Source: Faecalicoccus pleomorphus DSM 20574 (GTDB lineage: Bacteria > Bacillota_I > Bacilli_A > Erysipelotrichales > Erysipelotrichaceae). Taken from it: 64,000 nt of DNA. Where the stretch lies: NCBI RefSeq assembly GCF_000420345.1, contig NZ_ATUT01000001.1, forward strand, positions 248,001 through 312,000, read 5' to 3'. The notes below the pieces were generated by a model. That model was not told the origin of the DNA. It made no database searches and worked only from the letters and a program-made list of their open reading frames with translations. Both the position numbers and the translations under genes were made by a program. Below are positions 24,219 to 33,764 of the stretch, piece by piece. Every line of letters starts with the position of its first letter. Position 1 is the stretch's first letter.

Positions 24219-27200
24219 TTAGCTTTCGGTATCGATCCAGCGAAGCTTTCGCGCTACGATCGATTGAGGACGATTTTTATTTCCCTGCACAAAAACGATA
24301 CGATCTTTGGCAATTTGATCCTTTTCCTTCGCATATAAAGCCGGCATCAGTACGATATCGATCTTTCCGGTTTCATCTTCCAGCGACACAAAGCACATAA
24401 GCTCTCCCTGCTTTGTCGTATGGGTACGAAAGCTGGTCGCTCGCCCAATCACCTGCATAAAGCCATTTTTATTTTCAGCCTGTGAAAAAGGAATACACTC
24501 TTTAAATCTTTCCTGTCGTAACTGTTGTACCGGGTGTTGGCTTAAATAAAAGCCATAGACCATGAACTCTTTTTTGGCCCGCTCCATTTTATTTTCCTTG
24601 ACCCTGATTAAATTAGGCTTGGAGACAACTGAAAAATCAAAGGAAATCTGTCCCATAGCTTCGGTTCGTACTAAATCGGCATAGACTAGAACTCGTCCTA
24701 AATTTTCATGCATAGTAGCGCGATTCAGTCCAAAGGAATCTAAAGCTCCACCATCGATCAAAATACGCATGCTGGATTCAGTCAGTTTTCTGGCATTGCA
24801 TCGAACGACAAAATCAATATAATCTTTATACGCTCCGTTCTGGCGTTCTTTTAAGATGATCGGATAAATAGATTGTCCAATTCCTTTTAGCACCTGCAGC
24901 GGCATACGTAATGCCTGGTTTTCAATATGATAATGATCTTGCGAAGCATTGACATCCACACATAAGATCTTAACATGTCGATGCATACATTCCTGCCGAT
25001 ACTGATTGGTTTTTGTTTCCGAACCAATCACACTGTCTAATAAACACTGATAAAAATATAAAGGATAATTAGCCTTTAAATACGCCATTTGATAGGCAAT
25101 CAGAGCATAGGCATAGCTGTGTGATTTATTAAAGCCATAGCTGGCAAACTGGGCCATGGTATCAAACAAGCCATTGGCCTGTTTAAACGTACATTGATGC
25201 TGCAAAGCACCTTGAATGAACAATTCCTTATAGCTTTCCATCTGCTCATGATTTTTCTTAGACATCGCCTTACGCAAAGAATCGGCCTGTGCCAGACTTA
25301 AATTACCAATCGCTCTTGCGATCTGCATGACCTGCTCCTGATAGATCATGATGCCATAGGTTTCCTCTAAAATCGGCTTGGTCAAAGGATGAGGATATTC
25401 GATCTTTCGAGGGTCTTCCTTGCGGGCAATATATAGATCAATATTATGCATGGCACTTGGGCGATATAAGGCCAGTACCGCACAGATATCTTCAAATCGT
25501 GATGGCTTCATTTTTCTAAGCAGACTTTGAATACCTGAACTTTCCAGCTGAAAAACACCCAGGGTATCGGCTCTTGCCAATAACTGATATGTTCTTTGAT
25601 CATTTAAGGGAATCTTTAAGATATCAAAAGGCTGATGTGTCTTTTTTTGAATTTGTTTAACAATTTGGTCAATTGTTGTCAAGTTTCTTAAACCCAGAAA
25701 ATCCATTTTGATCAAGCCAAGCTCTTCAAGATATTCCATGGTAAACTGCGTAGCCTGATTATCCGCATCCACCTGTACTTTTGGACATACATTGGTAATC
25801 GGCTGATTGCTTAAAACGATGCCGGCGGCATGTAAAGAAATATGGCGTGGCAAGCCTTCTAAAACCAGGCAGTTATAATACAATTCTTTTAAAAGATCAT
25901 CTTTTTGAACTAAAGACTGAAACTTTGTATTTTCCTGATATGCTTGTCGCAGTGTCATATTTGGTACGTTTCGAATTAACTTGGTCAAGGAATCAATCTT
26001 GGAAGAAGAAATTGAATACACCCGACCTACATCTCGTAAGACCTGTTTTGCCTTTAACGTGTTGAATGTCACAATATGACAGACATGCTGCTCACCATAT
26101 AAATTTTTGACATATTCTATGACCTCGTCTCGACGATCATCAGGAAAATCAGTATCAATATCCGGCATAGAAACACGATCAGGATTTAAAAAACGCTCAA
26201 ACAATAAATGATTCTGAATGGGATCAATGTGCGTGATTCCTAAACAATAGGCGACCAGAGAACCGGCTGCACTGCCTCTGCCGGGTCCAACATAAATACC
26301 TTGTGTTCGGGCAAAACGAATAAAATCATAGACGATCAAAAAATAGTTAGTAAAGCCCATCCGTGTAATCACAGATAATTCATATTCCAGTCGTTTTATA
26401 TAAACTTCATTTTCTTTGTTATGCAGTCTCTTTTGTAGTCCGGCCTTACATAGCTTGATCAAAAAAGAAGACGAGTCAATGCCTAATTTATTTTGAAAGA
26501 CCGGTAAATGACTTTTTTTCATAGCCATCTGCACATTGCACATCTTGGCAATTTCTTCAGTATTTTGAAGATCCTCAGGATCATATAAAGATTCCATCTC
26601 CTTCATGGAGCGAATATAACGATCATTTAAAACATTTAAATTTTGATCATGTATGCGTGCCTGTTTTTGAATAGCTTTTAAGATACGCAATTGTTTGACA
26701 TCCTCTTTTTTTTCATAAAGAATATACGATAAAGCACAAGTCGGGATGGATAAAGATCGATACAATTTCTTTAATTCGATATTTTTAGCTCGCCAAAAGC
26801 CGGAATCGTTACAGGCAATACCGGCATAAAAACAAGGAAAATTGTTTTGACATGTTATAAAATACTCTTTCAACTTTTCTGTATCATCATGTAAGATCCA
26901 GCCATTGAGGATGTCATGATCTTGTATGCCACAGGAAATCACGACACAATCCCTACTACGTTTACATAATTCTTCAAAGGTTACAGTATTCTGTATCTGC
27001 ATTCTCTGTGTCGATAACGCGTACAAATCCTGCAGGCCGTGATCATTTTTCGCAAGCAGGATAAAAGTAGAAGGTCCCTGTTTCATCTGCACATCCAGTT
27101 CCAGTCCAAGAATGGGATGTATGTTTTTTGATAAAGCATATTTATAAAACTTCATAGCCGCAAACATCGCATCTTTATCCGTTAATGCCACATGTCGATA

Positions 27201-27290
27201 GCCCAGTGAGGCACTTTGATCGACCAGTCTTTCCACACGCAGACTGGATTCTAAAAGGCTGTAACAACTGCGGGCATGTAAATGAACCAT
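24219..27290 (-). CDS. dnaE: DNA polymerase III alpha subunit DnaE
   Basis: Replicative polymerase subunit; in Bacillota the DnaE form usually extends RNA primers before PolC takes over. The 1023 residues show an N-terminal PHP domain (MVHLHARSCYSLLESS), the polymerase core with catalytic aspartates in MPDIDTDFPDDRRDEV near residue 375 and YVGPGRGSAAGSL just before, helix-hairpin-helix segments, and a C-terminal OB fold (VIGRATSFRTHTTKQGE). It is slightly shorter than Bacillus DnaE (about 1115). A promoter overlaps the upstream nrnA terminator, and AGGAGG precedes the ATG. Confidence 0.96.
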   Translation of the reverse strand: MVHLHARSCYSLLESSLRVERLVDQSASLGYRHVALTDKDAMFAAMKFYKYALSKNIHPILGLELDVQMKQGPSTFILLAKNDHGLQDLYALSTQRMQIQNTVTFEELCKRSRDCVVISCGIQDHDILNGWILHDDTEKLKEYFITCQNNFPCFYAGIACNDSGFWRAKNIELKKLYRSLSIPTCALSYILYEKKEDVKQLRILKAIQKQARIHDQNLNVLNDRYIRSMKEMESLYDPEDLQNTEEIAKMCNVQMAMKKSHLPVFQNKLGIDSSSFLIKLCKAGLQKRLHNKENEVYIKRLEYELSVITRMGFTNYFLIVYDFIRFARTQGIYVGPGRGSAAGSLVAYCLGITHIDPIQNHLLFERFLNPDRVSMPDIDTDFPDDRRDEVIEYVKNLYGEQHVCHIVTFNTLKAKQVLRDVGRVYSISSSKIDSLTKLIRNVPNMTLRQAYQENTKFQSLVQKDDLLKELYYNCLVLEGLPRHISLHAAGIVLSNQPITNVCPKVQVDADNQATQFTMEYLEELGLIKMDFLGLRNLTTIDQIVKQIQKKTHQPFDILKIPLNDQRTYQLLARADTLGVFQLESSGIQSLLRKMKPSRFEDICAVLALYRPSAMHNIDLYIARKEDPRKIEYPHPLTKPILEETYGIMIYQEQVMQIARAIGNLSLAQADSLRKAMSKKNHEQMESYKELFIQGALQHQCTFKQANGLFDTMAQFASYGFNKSHSYAYALIAYQMAYLKANYPLYFYQCLLDSVIGSETKTNQYRQECMHRHVKILCVDVNASQDHYHIENQALRMPLQVLKGIGQSIYPIILKERQNGAYKDYIDFVVRCNARKLTESSMRILIDGGALDSFGLNRATMHENLGRVLVYADLVRTEAMGQISFDFSVVSKPNLIRVKENKMERAKKEFMVYGFYLSQHPVQQLRQERFKECIPFSQAENKNGFMQVIGRATSFRTHTTKQGELMCFVSLEDETGKIDIVLMPALYAKEKDQIAKDRIVFVQGNKNRPQSIVARKLRWIDTES

Positions 27291-27313
27291 AGAAGAACCT
27301 CCTTTCTTTTTTC

Positions 27314-27342
27314 ATTGTACAGGAAATGAAAAAAGTGTTCAA
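27314..27342 (-). promoter_or_regulatory. promoter of dnaE-murB, overlapping the nrnA terminator
   Basis: The -35 TTGAAC (27337-27342) and -10 TACAAT (27314-27319) are 17 bases apart on the minus strand. The -35 box lies in the 3' arm of the nrnA terminator hairpin. Confidence 0.65.
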
Positions 27343-27358
27343 ATGAACTGAACACTTT
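27332..27358 (-). terminator. terminator of ackA-nrnA
   Basis: A 10-bp perfect stem AAAGTGTTCA / TGAACACTTT is followed by TTTTTT-like sequence on the minus strand. It overlaps the last bases of nrnA and the dnaE -35 box. Confidence 0.8.
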
Positions 27359-28283
27359 ACATTGTACTTCGTTTCGCAAGCTGATCGGTAATTTCATGAA
27401 CCTGCTCAATGGTCAGGTTTTTGATACCGCAGGCACAGGCATGACCACCGCCATGAAAGGCCTGGGCAATATCGCGAATATCGATCGTTTTGGAGCGTAA
27501 AGATGCGCTGTAGTGCACACCGTCTTCCATACGCGTAAACAAAGCCCATATTTCAATTGAAGAAACACCACTTAACGCATAGACCATTTCTTTAGCTTTC
27601 GCAAAGGTTTTCATGAGCGGTAAATATTCTGCAGTTTCCATAATTGCCGTCATACATTTTTGTGATACTTTTGCCTTGTTGCGAATCATCGTTTCATACT
27701 GAAAGTCTTCCAGCGTACTAGAAAAATTGATACGATCAGCCTGTACCACATCGGCGCCCTTCTCAAATAAGAAGCCTGCTGCCTGAAAGGTTTCCTTGCG
27801 CACACTGGTTGTCGTAAATCGAACATTATCGGCAACAAGTCCCTGATACAACATCTGCGCTGCCTCTTTCGAACAATCTTTTTCCATCAGCAGCAGCCCT
27901 AACATTTCACAGGTTGCACTGGCCTTCTCATCAATCCATTCCAGATCACAAAAGCTCTCAGTCTTTACATGATGATCGATACGTATCGTAAAATCACAAA
28001 GCTTGTAGTTTTCATCATCCACCCGATTGGCTGTCGAAGCATCCAACAAGATTCCCAGTGATCTTGTGTATGTATCATCCGCAATCGTATCAAAGGAAAG
28101 CTGAAGTTCATTTGATAATGCATTCGCACTTCCAGTGACATAAATCTGTTTTTGCGGATAAGTTTTTTTTAGCCAATAAGCCAAACCAAACTGGCTACCC
28201 AAGGCATCCATATCCGGCAAGACATGACGAAACAAAATGATGGAATCGTATTGTTCAATCAACGAGAAGATCTTATTTTTCAT
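27357..28283 (-). CDS. nrnA: NrnA-type DHH phosphoesterase (nanoRNase/pAp phosphatase)
   Basis: DHH/DHHA1 phosphoesterase that degrades very short RNA oligonucleotides and dephosphorylates pAp in characterised homologues. Of 308 residues, the DHH part has HVLPDMDALGSQ near 22, LLDASTANRVDD and RIDHHVK near 110. The DHHA1 part ends with GGGHACACGIK near 290. I start at 28283 (MKNKIFSLIEQYDSII), which fits the family N-terminus. The longer frame to 28304 only extends the overlap with ackA, and no strong ribosome site is seen, suggesting translational coupling to ackA (11-base overlap). Confidence 0.88.
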   Translation of the reverse strand: MKNKIFSLIEQYDSIILFRHVLPDMDALGSQFGLAYWLKKTYPQKQIYVTGSANALSNELQLSFDTIADDTYTRSLGILLDASTANRVDDENYKLCDFTIRIDHHVKTESFCDLEWIDEKASATCEMLGLLLMEKDCSKEAAQMLYQGLVADNVRFTTTSVRKETFQAAGFLFEKGADVVQADRINFSSTLEDFQYETMIRNKAKVSQKCMTAIMETAEYLPLMKTFAKAKEMVYALSGVSSIEIWALFTRMEDGVHYSASLRSKTIDIRDIAQAFHGGGHACACGIKNLTIEQVHEITDQLAKRSTM

Positions 28284-29472
28284 CGCAAAGGTTGGCATAA
28301 GCATCTCTTGCCATCACAAGTTCTTCATTGGTTGGAATCAACCATACGCTGATCTTAGAATCATCACTGCTTAATTTCTTTTCAATACCGCGAACACCCA
28401 TATTTAAGTTTTCCGGCACCTTAACGCCTAAAACAGACAAACGATCGCAGATTTTTTGACGCATGACAGAGTCGTTTTCACCGATACCGCCGGCAAAGAC
28501 GATCGCATCAGCACCACCCATCAAACCGTAGTAACCACTGACAGTTTCAACAATGGAATTTACATAGATTTTCTGGGTCAGGATTGCTCTTTTGTTTCCG
28601 GCTTCAGCAGCTGCTTCTACATCACGTCCGTCACTGCTGATACCCGATACACCAAGCATTCCGGATTTTTTATTTAAGATCGTATCCATTTCATCGGGTG
28701 TATAACCATATTTCTTTTCCAAAAACATGATGATGGCAGGATCGATATCACCACAACGCGTTCCCATCATGACACCGGAAAGCGGTGTAAATCCCATACT
28801 GGTTTTAAAGGACTTACCGTTTTTGACAGCCGTAATACTGGCACCGTTTCCTAAATGACATGTGATGATGTTCATATCTTCCACTGGTTTATCCAAAATT
28901 TCTGCCAATCGATGTGTTAAATACAGGTGACTGGTACCATGCATTCCATAACGGCGAATTTCATCTATTTCATAATATTCATAAGGAATCGGATAGATAT
29001 AGTTTTCTTCCGGCATGCTTTGATGGAAAGCTGTATCAAAGACAAAGGTATGCTTACATTCCGGCAAAGCCTTCTTGAAAGAACGATAGCCTAACAAACC
29101 AGCTGGGTTGTGCAAAGGCGCAAGCACCTTTAATTCATCGATCTTATCTTCGGCTTCTTTACTTTCCGGTACCGAATGATCATAGTATTCTCCACCATGA
29201 ACCATACGATGACCAATAGCTTTGATATCTTCCAAGCTTTCTACAATATGGTACTTGATCAAAACTTCCATAAGCTTGGAAACAGCTACCCCATGATCCG
29301 GGATATCTAAGACTTCTTCTACTTTCTGATCGTTAAACTTCATTCCCACAATGGAATCGTTTAATCCGATTCTTTCAATGTTTCCCTGCGCTAATACTTT
29401 TTCTTCCGGCATTTGGAATACCTGAAACTTCAACGAACTGCTTCCGGCATTGACACTCATTACGATTGGCAT
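28273..29472 (-). CDS. ackA: acetate kinase
   Basis: Converts acetyl phosphate and ADP to acetate and ATP, the energy-yielding end of mixed-acid type fermentation. The 399-residue protein has the N-terminal VNAGSSSLKF signature, VFDTAFHQSMP near residue 145, GHRMVHGG, CHLGNGAS near 205 and the GIGEND loop near 325. The phosphotransacetylase gene is not in the window. It lies 13 bases after ylxM, an unusual continuation of the smc-ftsY-ylxM block, where ffh is normally expected. Confidence 0.97.
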   Translation of the reverse strand: MPIVMSVNAGSSSLKFQVFQMPEEKVLAQGNIERIGLNDSIVGMKFNDQKVEEVLDIPDHGVAVSKLMEVLIKYHIVESLEDIKAIGHRMVHGGEYYDHSVPESKEAEDKIDELKVLAPLHNPAGLLGYRSFKKALPECKHTFVFDTAFHQSMPEENYIYPIPYEYYEIDEIRRYGMHGTSHLYLTHRLAEILDKPVEDMNIITCHLGNGASITAVKNGKSFKTSMGFTPLSGVMMGTRCGDIDPAIIMFLEKKYGYTPDEMDTILNKKSGMLGVSGISSDGRDVEAAAEAGNKRAILTQKIYVNSIVETVSGYYGLMGGADAIVFAGGIGENDSVMRQKICDRLSVLGVKVPENLNMGVRGIEKKLSSDDSKISVWLIPTNEELVMARDAYANLCDEK

Positions 29473-29485
29473 GTTTTATTACCTC

Positions 29486-29776
29486 CTATAATATGCTCAA
29501 TATTTCCTCTTTTATCTTATCATCATCCAAATCTTTTAAAAGAGAAACAATACGTTTTCTTTTTGATACATATTGAATGATGTCTTCGTATTTATGTAGC
29601 TGCTGCATCGATTTTTTTAAACTGTCCTGCACAGCGGCTCTGGATATTTCCAGGGCCTCACTGATTTCTGTGTAAGAAAAATCTTCTTCAAAATACAGCG
29701 AACAAATCTCTTTTTGACGCTTTGTCAACAAATCACCATAAATATCAAATAATACATTGGATTCTAATCTATTCAT
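29486..29776 (-). CDS. ylxM: YlxM/UPF0122 helix-turn-helix protein
   Basis: A 96-residue protein with a sigma-like helix-turn-helix (LTKRQKEICSLYFEEDFSYT followed by EISEALEISRAAVQ). The family is regularly encoded with ftsY and ffh and is thought to assist the signal recognition particle. It overlaps the ftsY end by 8 bases, so the two are translationally coupled. ffh itself is not adjacent here. Confidence 0.9.
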   Translation of the reverse strand: MNRLESNVLFDIYGDLLTKRQKEICSLYFEEDFSYTEISEALEISRAAVQDSLKKSMQQLHKYEDIIQYVSKRKRIVSLLKDLDDDKIKEEILSIL

Positions 29777-30734
29777 CCGATTCCAGTCCTTTTGTGATAC
29801 CCATCAAGTAACTGTTGATCTCAAATGGTTTTAAATCCTCGGGCTTTTCACCTAAACCTAAAAAGCGTACCGGAATATGCAGACTGTCGCGAATGGCCAA
29901 TACGACCCCACCTTTTGCGGTACCATCCATTTTGGTCAGGATAATACCGGATACTGAAGTCGCCTCCAAAAATTCCCTGGCTTGAGAAATACCATTTTGA
30001 CCGGTGGTCGCATCCAGTACCAACCATACTTCATGTGGTGCTCCTTCGATTTCACGATCACAGACACGAACCATCTTACTTAATTCTTTCATCAGATTGG
30101 TTTTGGTCTGCAGACGACCGGCTGTATCTGCCAACAAGATATCAATTTGATGTTCTTTAGCGTAGCGACACGCATCGACCAAAACAGAGCTAGGATCCTG
30201 GTTTGGTTTTCCTTTGATACACGGAACCCCTAATCGATCGGCCCATGTGGCTATCTGATCGACCGCGCCGGCACGAAATGTATCAGCCGCTGCCACAGCA
30301 ACGGAAAGATTTTGATCCTGGTAATATTTGATCAGCTTAGCCGAGCTGGTCGTTTTTCCTGAACCATTGACACCCACCATAAAAATTACCGTAGGTCCAT
30401 TCTCATTATACTGAATATCTTCATCGCTTTCCTGATTATAAAAGTCATGTAGGATGCTGATAAAATAATCTTCCATAGAATCATAATCGCGAATATGAGA
30501 AGCACTCTCCTCAAACTGATCCACAATCTTTTGTGCCGTATGAATACCAACATCACTTTCCAATAGGATGATCATGATTTGTTCCAGTAACTCATCATTA
30601 ACACCATTAAAGCTGTTGGACAGAGCACGTAGTCGATCTCCAAAGCTTTTACGTGATCTTCCTAAACCGGACAAGTATTTATCCTTATCTTTATTTTTGA
30701 CAAAGGCTTCTTTGATGGATTGAAAAAATGCCAT
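29769..30734 (-). CDS. ftsY: signal recognition particle receptor FtsY
   Basis: SRP receptor GTPase that docks ribosome-SRP complexes at the membrane. The 321 residues have a short charged N-terminus, the four-helix N domain, and the G domain with VGVNGSGKTTSSAKL near residue 118, DTFRAGAVDQ, DTAGRLQTKTNLM, TKMDGTAKGG and GLGEKPEDL. The acidic A domain of some species is nearly absent. The ATG at 30734 is one base after the smc stop, and its ribosome site AAGGAGG lies inside smc. Confidence 0.96.
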   Translation of the reverse strand: MAFFQSIKEAFVKNKDKDKYLSGLGRSRKSFGDRLRALSNSFNGVNDELLEQIMIILLESDVGIHTAQKIVDQFEESASHIRDYDSMEDYFISILHDFYNQESDEDIQYNENGPTVIFMVGVNGSGKTTSSAKLIKYYQDQNLSVAVAAADTFRAGAVDQIATWADRLGVPCIKGKPNQDPSSVLVDACRYAKEHQIDILLADTAGRLQTKTNLMKELSKMVRVCDREIEGAPHEVWLVLDATTGQNGISQAREFLEATSVSGIILTKMDGTAKGGVVLAIRDSLHIPVRFLGLGEKPEDLKPFEINSYLMGITKGLESDE

Positions 30735-30735
30735 T

Positions 30736-33663
30736 CTAACTTTCCTCCTTTTCCAGGATATGTACCGCATCTTTGAGCTGTACCTTTAATAATTTAGAAA
30801 CACCGTCTTTTTGCATCGTAATCCCATACAACATTTCACATTGTTCCATCGTTCCCGGACGATGTGTTACAACGATAAACTGTGAACGATCGCTGAAATG
30901 TGATAAGTATTTCGCAAAACGTTCGACATTGGCCTGGTCAAGAGCCGCTTCAACTTCATCGAAAATACACAAAGGCATCGTTCTTGCCTGCAGAATGGCA
31001 AATAAGACACTAATCGCAATCAATGCTTTTTCACCACCGGAAAAAGACTGTAGGTTTTTGACCATCTTTCCCGGAGGCTGTACATCGATTTCGATTCCCG
31101 TATTCAACACATCCTGTGGATCGACCATGGATAAGCGAGCCTTCCCACCGCCAAACATTGCTTTAAAGATACCATCCAGCTCCTTATTGATCTTGTGGAA
31201 CATTTCCGTAAACTGTATCTTCATCGTTTCATCCATTTCATCAATAGCCTGTAAAATCTGGGCAGAGGCTTGTTCCAGGTCTACTTTTTGACCCTGCATA
31301 AAATCAAAACGTTCCTTGATTTCCGAATATTGTTGCGGCGCATCTAAATTCACATTCCCCAGACGATTGATGGCCTGGCGAAGCTCTACGACACGATCTT
31401 TTGCTTTCTCGATATCGATCTCTTTGCGTTGTTCACAAGCATATTCGTAAGTCATCTGATAATCTGCATTCAAACGATTTAACGCACTTTCCAAATATGC
31501 CTGTTTTTTAGCCTGCTGCAGCTCCGCATCATGAATCTCCGACTGCAAAGCATTCATTTCGCGCCTTGTCATACGCATCTGATTTTCCAGCTGCTCTACC
31601 ATGCTTCCTTTATCATAGCGGCGTTTTCGCAAAGAAGAGATCGACGATGTGATCTCATCAATGCGGGCATGCATTTTTGACATCAAAACAACAATATCAT
31701 CTTCCTGTAGATCCTGTGTGTTTTCCTGTGGAACCAGCTCATTATATTCCGCCTGCAAAGATTCATATTTTTCCTTTTTGGTCTGAAAAATATTTTCCAG
31801 CTTTGCGACTTCGATCTGCAGCTGCATACAAGTATCCGTTTCATTATCCATCTTACTTTCAATCAAACGGTTTTCTTCCGAAATATGAGCCACTTTGATC
31901 TTCTGTCCTTCAATCTGCTCTTTTAAGCGATTGAGTTCATGTTGCGCCGTCACCGGTGTGCTTTGGTGACGATTGGTCCCTCCGGTCATACTACCACCGG
32001 CATGAACGATATCTCCATCTAAGGTCACGATCTTGACTTGATAACGTAATCGTTTGGCACATTCATTGGCATTAACCAGATTATCGATGATCAATACATT
32101 TCCCAACAAACGATCTCTTAGATCATTAAAAATTTCCTTACACTCAACACTTTCGTTAGCCCAGCCTAAATACCCTTTGGATTGCGAAGCAATGACTTTC
32201 TGCTCTTTGGATGGATAACGAGGACGCATGATATCTAATGGCAAAAAAGTAGCACGACCACTGCGATTTCGCTTCAAGTACCCAATAGCCTCTCTGGCAC
32301 TGGCTTCATCTTTGGTAACGATATGATAAATACTGGCTTGTAACGCTGAGCTGATCGCATTGGCTCGATCATCCTTTGCAATCAACAATTCACTGACAAC
32401 ACCTAAGATGCCGGATAATGAATGTCGTGCTGATAAGACCGCTTTAACACCTTGTTGATGCGTAAAGGGCTGACGAATCATATTTTCCAGGACTTGTTGG
32501 CGGTTTTTTAGCTGTTGAAGAACTTGTTGCTCTTCCACATTCTGCTGGATGATCCCACCCGATTTTTGTTTCAGCATATTTAAGCTCTTAGTATGAAGCT
32601 CCAATTCTGCCTGTAAGCGCTGCAGACGATTTTTACGATCTTCAAATTCAAAGCGGGCTTCCTGCACCATTTGTGAAAGCTCATCTTTTCTCTCTAACGC
32701 ATCCGCCTGACGTAAACGATATTTTCTCTTTTCATCCAACTCGACCTTGCGCTTTTCAAGCTGATAGCTTTCTTCCATCGCTTTGGTATATTCTCCCTGT
32801 AGATCATTGATCTGACGATCTAGAGCATGCATTTCCTTTCGTAATTCCTGTATGTCGATTTCCTGCTGATTCAAGCTGGCTTCCTTGGATACGTGAATCG
32901 TATTATTTTCAAATAATGTATTTTTTATCGCTTCAATTTCTTCATTTAAGGCTTCAATTTCTTCGACTAACACGCTGATTTCAATGGAAGACAATTCCTC
33001 TTTATACGTTTTGTACTGCTTAGCCTTTTTTGCCTGCTTTTCCAAAGGTCCTAACTGATGTTCCAGTTCATCTAAAATATCTTGTAAGCGATCTAAGTTC
33101 TCCTTAGTTTTTTCCAGCTTCTGCAAAGAAACTTTTTTACGCTTTTTATATTTGGCAACCCCGGCAGCTTCTTCAAACAACGATCGTCTTTCTTCCGGTT
33201 TGGCATCGGCAAATGAACTGATATTTCCCTGCGTAATTATACTTAAAGAATCACGTCCTAAACCCGTATCCATCACCAGATCATTGATGTCTTTCAAACG
33301 ACAAGGCGTTTTATTGATAAAATAGCTTGCTTCATTGGTTGAACGCTGCAATTGTCTTGTGATCTCGATTTCTTCAAAAGGCGAGTCGAACACCTTGGTC
33401 GTATTATCAAAAACCAGTGTTACCTTTGCCATATTAACCGGTTTGCGATATTCACTTCCACTGAAAATGATATCGGTCATACTGGTACCGGAACGAAGAC
33501 TTTTGGTACTCTGCTCTCCCAATACCCAGCGTATCGCATCGTTGACATTACTCTTCCCACAGCCGTTTGGCCCTACGATACCGGTTATATTATGATCAAA
33601 TTGTAATATCGTTTTATCCGCAAAACTTTTGAATCCTTGTATCTCAATCCGCTTTAAAAACAT
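30736..33663 (-). CDS. smc: chromosome segregation ATPase SMC with short arms
   Basis: Condensin-type ATPase that organises and segregates the chromosome. Head motifs are present: Walker A GPNGCGKSNV near residue 32, ABC signature SGGEKAL near 872, and Walker B FDEVEAALDQANV near 897. The hinge lies at about 400-565 (SLSGILGVVSELL through GGSMTGG). The total of 975 residues is about 200 fewer than typical bacterial SMC (about 1180), with both coiled-coil arms shortened by roughly equal amounts. rnc, a common upstream neighbour, is absent. The ATG follows GAAGGTGAG. Confidence 0.96.
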   Translation of the reverse strand: MFLKRIEIQGFKSFADKTILQFDHNITGIVGPNGCGKSNVNDAIRWVLGEQSTKSLRSGTSMTDIIFSGSEYRKPVNMAKVTLVFDNTTKVFDSPFEEIEITRQLQRSTNEASYFINKTPCRLKDINDLVMDTGLGRDSLSIITQGNISSFADAKPEERRSLFEEAAGVAKYKKRKKVSLQKLEKTKENLDRLQDILDELEHQLGPLEKQAKKAKQYKTYKEELSSIEISVLVEEIEALNEEIEAIKNTLFENNTIHVSKEASLNQQEIDIQELRKEMHALDRQINDLQGEYTKAMEESYQLEKRKVELDEKRKYRLRQADALERKDELSQMVQEARFEFEDRKNRLQRLQAELELHTKSLNMLKQKSGGIIQQNVEEQQVLQQLKNRQQVLENMIRQPFTHQQGVKAVLSARHSLSGILGVVSELLIAKDDRANAISSALQASIYHIVTKDEASAREAIGYLKRNRSGRATFLPLDIMRPRYPSKEQKVIASQSKGYLGWANESVECKEIFNDLRDRLLGNVLIIDNLVNANECAKRLRYQVKIVTLDGDIVHAGGSMTGGTNRHQSTPVTAQHELNRLKEQIEGQKIKVAHISEENRLIESKMDNETDTCMQLQIEVAKLENIFQTKKEKYESLQAEYNELVPQENTQDLQEDDIVVLMSKMHARIDEITSSISSLRKRRYDKGSMVEQLENQMRMTRREMNALQSEIHDAELQQAKKQAYLESALNRLNADYQMTYEYACEQRKEIDIEKAKDRVVELRQAINRLGNVNLDAPQQYSEIKERFDFMQGQKVDLEQASAQILQAIDEMDETMKIQFTEMFHKINKELDGIFKAMFGGGKARLSMVDPQDVLNTGIEIDVQPPGKMVKNLQSFSGGEKALIAISVLFAILQARTMPLCIFDEVEAALDQANVERFAKYLSHFSDRSQFIVVTHRPGTMEQCEMLYGITMQKDGVSKLLKVQLKDAVHILEKEES

Positions 33664-33728
33664 AACTCACCTTCATCCTAACTTTAACATTGTATCAAAA
33701 AGCACCCTAAAAATCGACAATCTTTCCC

Positions 33729-33757
33729 TTGAATTTTAACACCAACCTTTTTAAAAT
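33729..33757 (+). promoter_or_regulatory. promoter of the hemolysin III gene, abutting its start
   Basis: The -35 TTGAAT (33729-33734) and -10 TAAAAT (33752-33757) are 17 bases apart. The first in-frame ATG (33765) is seven bases beyond the -10 box, so the transcript would be leaderless if that ATG is used. Confidence 0.65.
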
Positions 33758-33764
33758 AGTGGGT

